Below are positions 1 through 5,914 of a DNA stretch of 7,525 nucleotides, one piece after another. How positions within the stretch are numbered: position 1 is the stretch's first letter; each line of letters opens with the position of its first letter. A program made the position numbers and the translations under genes. The notes beneath the pieces were generated by a model. That model was not told the origin of the DNA. It did no database searches and saw nothing but the letters and a program-made list of their open reading frames with translations. This DNA is from Actinomycetes bacterium (lineage in GTDB: Bacteria; Actinomycetota; Acidimicrobiia; Acidimicrobiales; RAAP-2), in NCBI GenBank assembly GCA_021799915.1, contig JAJYZN010000076.1, forward strand, positions 4,613 through 12,137, given 5' to 3'.

Positions 1-10
1 CCAGCTCCTC

Positions 11-901
11 TTGGTGATCTCCGGGTACGTCGCGATGGTCCTCCCCGCACTCCCGACACCTGCCGACGCTCCCCTGGCGTCGACATCACCTGGTGCGCGT
101 GCCCTGGGGAAAACACCCAGCCCGGCGACCGTGCCGGCTCTGGCAATGACATCTCCGACAGCGCCCCCGACGACATCCGGAGTGCCGATCGGAACAAGCC
201 GGCCGGCACTCCGGCCCCGGCAGCTGCCCAGAGTGCTCCTCGCCGGAGCCACCGTGTGCATGCTCGCCCTGGGCGTGGTCCCGATGACCACGGCTGCGCT
301 GGCTTCGACCCCGGACTCCGTGCTCGCCGCGGCAGTCGACGGCACGCCTTCTGTGCTGTCAGGTCAAGCACCGTCCTTCTCGCTCGTCGATCAGGAGGGC
401 CACGATGTCAGCCTTCACGACCTCCGAGGCAAGGCGCTCCTGTTGACTTTTCTCGACCCCGTCTGCACTTCGACGTGCCCGCTGATCGCCCAGCAGCTCC
501 GTGAGGCGAGCAACCTGCTCGGGCACGATGCCAGCAGGGTCGAGCTCGTCGCCATCGCCTCGAACCAGATCTTCCACTCAGTCGCCGACGTGGAGGCGTT
601 CACCCGCCAAGAGCAACTCGGCAACCTACCCAACTGGCTGTTCCTCACTGGGTCGCTGGGCACTCTGGAATCGGTCTGGAAGGCGTACGGCATCGAGGTC
701 ACGGTCACACCGGCGGGCGCCATGGTCTCCCATTCGGTGGTCGTCTACGTCGTTGGACCTCATGGCAACTTGCGCTGGGTCGATCCGGAGAATCCCACCG
801 ACCCGTTCGTAGCTGCGGCGGCCTCGAGCCCGACAGCTCAGGATCTCTCGTTCTCGGGGGTGCTCGCAGGCAACGTCCGCTCAGTGCTTTCCGAGCGGTG
901 A
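11..901 (+). CDS. Sco1/SenC-family thioredoxin-fold protein, membrane-anchored or secreted; true start uncertain
   Basis: Sco/SenC proteins are extracytoplasmic thioredoxin-fold proteins that bind copper and help load or reduce the CuA site of cytochrome oxidase; some act mainly as thiol redox proteins. Numbering from the TTG at 11, residues 75-98 form one hydrophobic segment (signal anchor or signal peptide). The fold begins near residue 118 (GQAPSFSLVDQEG). The strand TFLDPVCTSTCPL carries the CxxxC pair C152/C156, and H241 in SHSVVVYVVGPHG matches the distal copper-ligand histidine. All three ligand positions are therefore present. Residues 12-74 are rich in Pro, Ala, Thr and Ser and look like a disordered linker. 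The frame is open to the left edge (codons from base 2), so the gene may begin upstream. Internal starts such as ATG 35 or GTG 182 are also possible, and none has a convincing ribosome site. It overlaps the next gene by 4 bases. Family assignment is firm; copper delivery rather than a purely redox role is inferred. Confidence 0.85.
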   Translation: MVISGYVAMVLPALPTPADAPLASTSPGARALGKTPSPATVPALAMTSPTAPPTTSGVPIGTSRPALRPRQLPRVLLAGATVCMLALGVVPMTTAALASTPDSVLAAAVDGTPSVLSGQAPSFSLVDQEGHDVSLHDLRGKALLLTFLDPVCTSTCPLIAQQLREASNLLGHDASRVELVAIASNQIFHSVADVEAFTRQEQLGNLPNWLFLTGSLGTLESVWKAYGIEVTVTPAGAMVSHSVVVYVVGPHGNLRWVDPENPTDPFVAAAASSPTAQDLSFSGVLAGNVRSVLSER

Positions 902-2214
902 GCGAGTCCCGGGGTGCTCCGACCCGAGTCGGAGGCAACTTCCAGCGGCCACGACGGTCTCGGATGCTCGCAACTGCCACCCTCTTGCTTGTGAGCATTG
1001 TGCTGGCGGCGTGTGGTCCCAGCACGTCAAGCCTGCCAGGAAAGCCGAGAGACGCAATTCCGAGCGACGTGGCTCCACTGGCCAGCTCCTTCGCCACCTC
1101 CACCGCGTCCTGGGTCGACCTGCCGATGGGCACCTCGGGCCTGAACCGCTTCTGGGAGCTGTTTTCGCGTTCCTCGGGAACCGGCACGTGGGCGCTGGTC
1201 ACGCCCCCGGGAGTCGCCGACAATGGCGGGTTGGTCGTCGCGAGCACACCGGAGGTTCCCGGGGTGGTCGCCGGCTTCATCCCCAGCCAGTACCTCAGCA
1301 GCTCGCCTCTGGAGAGCAGCGCCGATGCCGGGCGGAACTGGGAGCACCCCGCGATGCTCGCGGGCGGGCTGGTCCCGGGCCCGAGCTCACTCAGCCTCAT
1401 CACTGCAGGCAGTGTGCTCGGTGTCGCCACCGGCAGAGCCCCTGGAAGCAGCCTTGGGACCGTGAACGGAGTCGCCGCCTTGACGACTGCGCACGGCGGT
1501 CAGGTCGTCGCTGGACCACTCACAGGCGCGACATGGCGTGGAATCTCAGACCTCGCCGACGTCAAAGCATCGGCCGCCGGCGAACGTTGCCGGCCGTCAC
1601 GGCTCACCGGCATCTCCAGCACCCAGACAGGGACCTTGTTGCTGGCTGCAACATGTGCGCGCGCGGGTGTCATCGGCGTACTGCGCTTGTCGGGGAGCAC
1701 GTGGCAACTGGCCAGCCCGGCAGTGCCAGCAACAGGAACCGGCCACCGTCTGGACGTGCTCCGGCTCGCTCGGGTACCAGGTGGTACGGCTGCCCTGGTG
1801 TCGTGGCAGACGTCCCGCTCACGAAAACTGATGGTCGCCTGGTCCGAGGCAGGTGGCTCCGGGTGGTCGCAGACCGCGCCGCTCGGCGTCCCGGCCGGAT
1901 CCGTGGTCGACGCAATTGGACTGGGGCCCTCGGGGACATTCGAAGTCCTGCTCACCCGATCGGCGAACAAGCGCCGCAGTGACATTTCCCTGGAGGTTGC
2001 CACTGAGGCCACTGGCGCACTCAGGGGCACGTGGACTGATCTTCCGCCACCGCCACCTGGCTCTGTCGCAGTGGCCGGCACATCCCGGGGAGGTGCGCTC
2101 GCCTTCACCGCGAGCGGAACATCGGTGGAGGTCTTCGCGCTCCCCGACGGCGAATCCCGGTGGCGCCTGAGCACTCACATGCACGTCAAGTTGCCCTACA
2201 CATCGTCAACGTGA
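898..2214 (+). CDS. Secreted lipoprotein with an Asp-box, probable beta-propeller (sialidase-like fold), function unknown
   Basis: The start GTG at 898 overlaps the Sco stop codon (GTGA), implying translational coupling. The N-terminus is a lipoprotein signal: an Arg-rich n-region (RPRRSR, residues 17-22), a hydrophobic core and the lipobox LAAC with lipidated Cys39. The alternative ATG at 964 (residue 23) would remove all positive charge before the core, so 898 is preferred. The mature part is rich in Ser, Gly, Thr and Ala, with short hydrophobic beta-like strands and spaced Trp residues. SADAGRNW at residues 141-148 fits the Asp-box SxDxGxxW, found at blade turns of sialidase/BNR-type propellers. 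SEAGGSGW near residue 315 looks like a degenerate copy. C231 and C253 are the only other cysteines and could form a disulfide. No sialidase catalytic set is recognisable, so enzyme activity is not claimed. Coupling to Sco suggests a shared role at the outer face of the membrane, but that is inference. Confidence 0.8.
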   Translation: MSESRGAPTRVGGNFQRPRRSRMLATATLLLVSIVLAACGPSTSSLPGKPRDAIPSDVAPLASSFATSTASWVDLPMGTSGLNRFWELFSRSSGTGTWALVTPPGVADNGGLVVASTPEVPGVVAGFIPSQYLSSSPLESSADAGRNWEHPAMLAGGLVPGPSSLSLITAGSVLGVATGRAPGSSLGTVNGVAALTTAHGGQVVAGPLTGATWRGISDLADVKASAAGERCRPSRLTGISSTQTGTLLLAATCARAGVIGVLRLSGSTWQLASPAVPATGTGHRLDVLRLARVPGGTAALVSWQTSRSRKLMVAWSEAGGSGWSQTAPLGVPAGSVVDAIGLGPSGTFEVLLTRSANKRRSDISLEVATEATGALRGTWTDLPPPPPGSVAVAGTSRGGALAFTASGTSVEVFALPDGESRWRLSTHMHVKLPYTSST

Positions 2215-2299
2215 CGGAAGTCCACGCGCACCGCGCGTACACGCGCACCGCACGCACACGAGCTCCGGAAGTCCACGCGCACCGCACGCACACGCGCAC
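2215..2299. repeat. Imperfect tandem repeats, CA/CG-rich, in the convergent intergenic gap
   Basis: A 20-base unit beginning CGGAAGTCCACG lies at 2215-2234 and again, identical, at 2266-2285 (51-base offset). A second exact 20-base match, beginning ACGCGCACCGC, joins 2241-2260 to 2275-2294. The core ACGCGCACCGC occurs three times (2224-2234, 2241-2251, 2275-2285), with a partial fourth copy at 2292-2299. The second large unit looks like the first with about 17 bases deleted, as expected from slippage or unequal exchange. Pyrimidine-purine alternation is perfect over 17 bases at both 2232-2248 and 2283-2299. The block starts immediately after the lipoprotein stop codon. No open frame with coding character crosses it. 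Its function is not known; transcription termination is a possibility. Confidence 0.8.
2224..2246. terminator. Possible weak terminator: two competing GC hairpins, no U-tract
   Basis: ACGCGC (2224-2229) pairs with GCGCGT (2233-2238) across a 3-base loop. The same GCGCG (2233-2237) can instead pair with CGCGC (2242-2246) across a 4-base loop, so the two stems exclude each other. They lie 10 bases after the lipoprotein stop codon and between converging genes, which is where a terminator is expected. Neither strand has a T-run after the stem, so a classic intrinsic terminator is not supported. The C-rich, G-poor top strand would also suit Rho-type termination. The stems may simply be a by-product of the CG-rich repeats. 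Confidence 0.25.
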
Positions 2300-2338
2300 T
2301 CTACGTGAACGCGCTGGCAGCAAGAGGCACTGATGCAG

Positions 2339-5300
2339 TCAGCCGAGATCGGCCGTTACCTCGAAGCCGGCCACCGCCTCGCGAACCTGGGCCACGACCT
2401 TCGCGAGGTTGGCCACCTCGACACCGACAGCGCCGTCGGCACGGAGGAACAGCAGCGTGCACTTTGCAACGGGCCTACCCAGCGCCGACTCGATCGCTGC
2501 CGCGTACGCAGCCCCCTGGAAACGGTACGCGGCGGCATGATGTTCGATCTCGTCACTTCGGGCGTATTGATCGGTCTTGTAGTCCACGACGTGAAGTCCT
2601 GTTGGACCGTCGACCAGGAGATCGATGATGCCTTCGAGCACTCGGTCACCGAAGGGTACGCCCACGTACAGCTCCCGCCAGAACCGTCCGCAGGCAACGG
2701 CCTGTGCAACGACGTCGGAGTCGAGAGCAGCCCTGACGAGACGGGACACCTCGTTCGAGCGTTCGGGGACGCCTTCGGCGACTGCCTGCGCGCGGGCAAG
2801 CACTTCGAGCCCGTCTCCACTGCCGAGGTCGATCACTTGCAGGACCCCGTGCACCGCTCGCCCGAGGGCGGTCCCGGCCCGACCCCGTCGCCATGCCGGA
2901 CGTTCCGTCTGGCCCCCTGTCGGACCTTCGTCCTCGAAACCCGCATCCGCACGGCCGCTGTCACCCGCACCTGCTCCGCCACCCGCGCCAGCAGCTCGAG
3001 TGATCAGCTTGGCCACCGAGGTGGCGGCAATCACCCGCGGCACGCGTCCGCGAGCCAGCAGCGCTTCCCGCTGCGCTTGCCAAGCCTCCCGGGACACGAG
3101 GTCAGCCTGCTCTTCGAGATCGTCGGTTCGTCGATCGCTGCCTTGCTCCCCCATCCCATTGGTGAGAGCCGGTGATCCCTTGGACTCGAGCGCTCCAGGA
3201 ACGTCCCGGCGCCAGAGCTCTGGGAACTCTGCGGCCGCATCCTCGATCCACAGCGCAGGGCAGTCTGCATTTGGGCGTCGATGGAGGCTCACGATGAGGT
3301 GGTCCTTGGCCCTCGTGGCGGCGACGTAGAGCAGGCGACGGCGCTCCGCCGCTTCCATTTTGGATTCGACATCCTGAAGGTCTGCCCAGCCTGGCGAACT
3401 GACGACCGTGGGCACTCGGACCTCGGGCCCATCGGGTCCCCAGAGGATCTGGGCACGAGATGGAGCCCGTACTGCGACTCCAAGACCCGCCATCACCACG
3501 ACCGGGAACTCCAGTCCTTTGGCCGCATGCACCGTCATGATCCGAACGGCATCGTCGTCGGTCTCGGGAAGGACGGCCTCGCTGGACCGAGCCCGATCAC
3601 CGGCCTGCTGATCCACCCAGGTGAGGTACCGGCCCAGGTCGCCACCGAAGGCATCCGAGAACGTCCGGGCGTCGTCCATCGTGATCCGCAGGGAACGCCA
3701 CAGCTCTCGTGGCCGCGCCTCCGCGAGCGCCAGCTCGAACATCCTGCATCGGACGACGACCTCTGTGACCAGCTGGCTCACGTCAAGCCATCGGTGGCAC
3801 CGGTGAAGCTCGTCGAGCACCCGCATTCCGCGGGCAACCGCGTGGCCGTCGCCGAGTGCCGACGGCGTCGGCATCCGATAGTCCCAGCTGCCTCCGCTCA
3901 TTCGATGCTCGAGAAGGTCGTCGTCGCCACAGGCGAACGAAGCGGCACGCAATGCGCTCACCACGGCGATCCCGTCGTTGGGATCATTCACCGCGCGCAA
4001 GATCGAGATCAGGTCCCGAACCAACTCCGACGTGTAGACGAGCGAGGAGGTCTCGAGCCGGAACCGAATGCCTGCCTCCTCGAAACAGGGAAGGAGATGG
4101 CGCAGCCCGGTTCGGGTCGGCACGAGGATCGCGATATCCGACCAGCGGGCGGCGCGATGGGCGTCGCTGACAAGCCACCCCTCGTCGACGACCCTGCGGA
4201 CAGCCGCTGCGATCTCATGCCCTTCTCGCCTGCGGATCGCGTCTGCACTCTCCGAGCCTTCGCCTGCACCTCCGATCACTACGACGGGTGGAGCGATCTC
4301 GATGTCGGGCTGCGCGGCGCAGAACCGCTCGAGTGGCCGGTAGGAAGGCTGGACAGGAGGATCGCCGTCACCGATCAGCTTGCCACATACCGCGTTCACC
4401 CAGTCGATGATGCCGGGGGCCGAGCGATGGTTTCTCGTGAGCTGCAAGGGACAGTCCGTATAGCGCTGCTGGAGGTCCGTGTACAGGGCAATGTCGGCCC
4501 GGCGGAAGCGGTAGATGGCCTGTTTGGGATCACCGACGAAGAACAGGCGCCCGGGGTGCACCCTGAGCCCACGCCACTCGGCACCGCCGCCCGCTGTGCC
4601 CTGACCGCTCACCGCAGAGCCGTCCGGCGCAGTGCTGCCCGGCTCGCCCACGCTTCCTTGCGCACCCTGTGGTCCAATAGCGCACGAAGCGATCCGAACC
4701 GCCAGCTCCGCCTGGATGGGGTCGGTATCCTGGAATTCGTCGATCAACAGGTAGCGGTAGCGCTTCGCGACCTCCGCCACGACATCTGGGCGGCGTCTCA
4801 AGAGGTCACGCGCCTGCACCAAGAGATCGTGATAGGCGAGCCGCCCGTTGCGACGCCGGTCTGTCGCGGCGGCCAGCGTCCAGTCGCCGATCACCGCCAG
4901 CAGGGAGCCCAGCGACTGGAGGGCCACTCTGTCGACCAGAGATTTGCAGGCCTGCGCTGCCGACTGGAGCAGCGAGCGTACTTCATCGATCGCGCCGCCC
5001 CAGTTCCCCCTCTGTCCGACCCTGCTCACGGACCCCGATGGCATCGCGTTCAGCAGCTTCACGGTCTCGATCTCGGAGCTGGATTCCTCCAGGTCATGCG
5101 CCCATTCCTGGAACTGCTCCAGGCGACCCAAGAGCCCATCACCGGCGAACGTGCAATGGCCGGCGAGGGCCCACGCTTGTGCGATCGACGTGAGGATGCC
5201 CGAAACGTCGACGGTGTCGACATGGCCTGGCGGCCAGGGAAAGTCCGACACGAGGTCCCAGTTGTCGTTGCAGCGCATCGCCAGCTCGCGCAGGTGGTCC

Positions 5301-5914
5301 AGCCTGACACCGCGCAGCAACGCCAGCGACAGCACCCGGCTCGTCTCCGTGCCCGAAAGCAGCGAGTCGACGAGCTCGGACCATCGCTCGTCGAAGGCCA
5401 CCGAGGACTCCACCTCGTCCAGCACTTCGATCTGCGGAGGCAGACCCGCCTCGAGAAGATGCTCGGCCAGTAGTCGTCTGGCAAAACCGTGGAGCGTGCC
5501 GATAGCCGCGGAGTCGATCTCCGACAGTGCACGGAGCACACGATCCCGCCGCTCTACCGGCCCGATATCAGCGTCGCCGCGCTCAGGGCAACCGGTCTCG
5601 TCAACCTCTGTGATGGAGCGCCCGTCGAGGTGAGCGTTGCTGCCCACGACACGCTCCAGTGCATCGCGCAAGCGGTCACGAAGCTCGGCCGCGGCCGGCT
5701 CGGTAAAGGTGATCGCGGCAATCTCGTCGATCCGCGCCCGGTCACTGGTGATGAGTGCAACGATCCTGGCGATCAACTCGGTCGTCTTGCCGGTGCCGGC
5801 ACCGGCCTCAACGAAATGCGTCCGGTCGAGATCTTCGCGGATCGCAGACCGGGCATCCTCGTCGGAGCTCCCATCACTCGCCTCGACCGCCTCTTCGGAG
5901 GTCGGCGTGCTCAC
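2339..5914 (-). CDS. UvrD/Rep-type helicase with C-terminal PD-(D/E)XK nuclease (AddA/RecB-like helicase-nuclease subunit), 1191 aa
   Basis: This is an ATP-driven DNA translocase and nuclease that processes double-strand breaks for recombination, working with the upstream gene product. The superfamily 1 helicase motifs run in order: Walker A GAGTGKT (38-44); Ia-like AAITFTEPAAAELRDRL; motif II LLIDEFQDTD (Asp392, Glu393); motif III GDPKQ (461-465) then AIYRFRRAD; motif IV TRNHRS (to 498); motif V TVHAAKGLEF (from 794); motif VI YVAATRAK (863-870). The nuclease domain follows, with His1022 in GRAVHG, Asp1098 in GIIDLL, Asp1111-Tyr-Lys1113 and a QxxxY motif (Q1133, Y1137). All catalytic positions look intact, and there is no Cys cluster. 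Two Gly/Ala/Ser-rich stretches (about 414-446 and 974-1003) look like flexible linkers. The GTG start at 5914 is chosen because it overlaps the upstream stop (GTGA) and has GGAGG seven bases before it. The same frame runs open to 6649, but that extension lies over the upstream nuclease gene. Length is near the roughly 1200 residues typical of AddA. The motif forms resemble AddA/RecB more than AdnB; the exact subfamily is not proven. Confidence 0.93.
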   Translation of the reverse strand: MSTPTSEEAVEASDGSSDEDARSAIREDLDRTHFVEAGAGTGKTTELIARIVALITSDRARIDEIAAITFTEPAAAELRDRLRDALERVVGSNAHLDGRSITEVDETGCPERGDADIGPVERRDRVLRALSEIDSAAIGTLHGFARRLLAEHLLEAGLPPQIEVLDEVESSVAFDERWSELVDSLLSGTETSRVLSLALLRGVRLDHLRELAMRCNDNWDLVSDFPWPPGHVDTVDVSGILTSIAQAWALAGHCTFAGDGLLGRLEQFQEWAHDLEESSSEIETVKLLNAMPSGSVSRVGQRGNWGGAIDEVRSLLQSAAQACKSLVDRVALQSLGSLLAVIGDWTLAAATDRRRNGRLAYHDLLVQARDLLRRRPDVVAEVAKRYRYLLIDEFQDTDPIQAELAVRIASCAIGPQGAQGSVGEPGSTAPDGSAVSGQGTAGGGAEWRGLRVHPGRLFFVGDPKQAIYRFRRADIALYTDLQQRYTDCPLQLTRNHRSAPGIIDWVNAVCGKLIGDGDPPVQPSYRPLERFCAAQPDIEIAPPVVVIGGAGEGSESADAIRRREGHEIAAAVRRVVDEGWLVSDAHRAARWSDIAILVPTRTGLRHLLPCFEEAGIRFRLETSSLVYTSELVRDLISILRAVNDPNDGIAVVSALRAASFACGDDDLLEHRMSGGSWDYRMPTPSALGDGHAVARGMRVLDELHRCHRWLDVSQLVTEVVVRCRMFELALAEARPRELWRSLRITMDDARTFSDAFGGDLGRYLTWVDQQAGDRARSSEAVLPETDDDAVRIMTVHAAKGLEFPVVVMAGLGVAVRAPSRAQILWGPDGPEVRVPTVVSSPGWADLQDVESKMEAAERRRLLYVAATRAKDHLIVSLHRRPNADCPALWIEDAAAEFPELWRRDVPGALESKGSPALTNGMGEQGSDRRTDDLEEQADLVSREAWQAQREALLARGRVPRVIAATSVAKLITRAAGAGGGAGAGDSGRADAGFEDEGPTGGQTERPAWRRGRAGTALGRAVHGVLQVIDLGSGDGLEVLARAQAVAEGVPERSNEVSRLVRAALDSDVVAQAVACGRFWRELYVGVPFGDRVLEGIIDLLVDGPTGLHVVDYKTDQYARSDEIEHHAAAYRFQGAAYAAAIESALGRPVAKCTLLFLRADGAVGVEVANLAKVVAQVREAVAGFEVTADLG

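Noticed and set aside
705..1430. 241-residue minus-strand frame
   Set aside because: It is antisense to both the Sco end and the lipoprotein signal region, with Arg/Pro/Ser-rich shadow composition.
964..2214. Shorter start (ATG 964) for the lipoprotein
   Set aside because: It would leave the signal peptide without any basic residue before the hydrophobic core; the GTG at 898 supplies an Arg-rich n-region and couples to the Sco stop.
2215..2299. CRISPR-like array
   Set aside because: The repeats overlap one another, are few and irregularly spaced, share composition with the spacers, and no cas genes are present.
2329..2339. Small inverted repeat ACTG-ATG-CAGT near the helicase stop
   Set aside because: A 4-base stem is expected by chance and has no T-run after it.
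2333..3175. 280-residue plus-strand frame starting in the convergent gap
   Set aside because: It is antisense to the helicase's nuclease domain, has no domain signature, and has no ribosome site before its start.
3281..5473. 730-residue open frame on the plus strand
   Set aside because: It lies entirely antisense to the helicase, whose motifs are complete and in order. The translation has no recognisable domain and has the His/Arg/Asp-rich composition typical of antisense frames in GC-rich genes.
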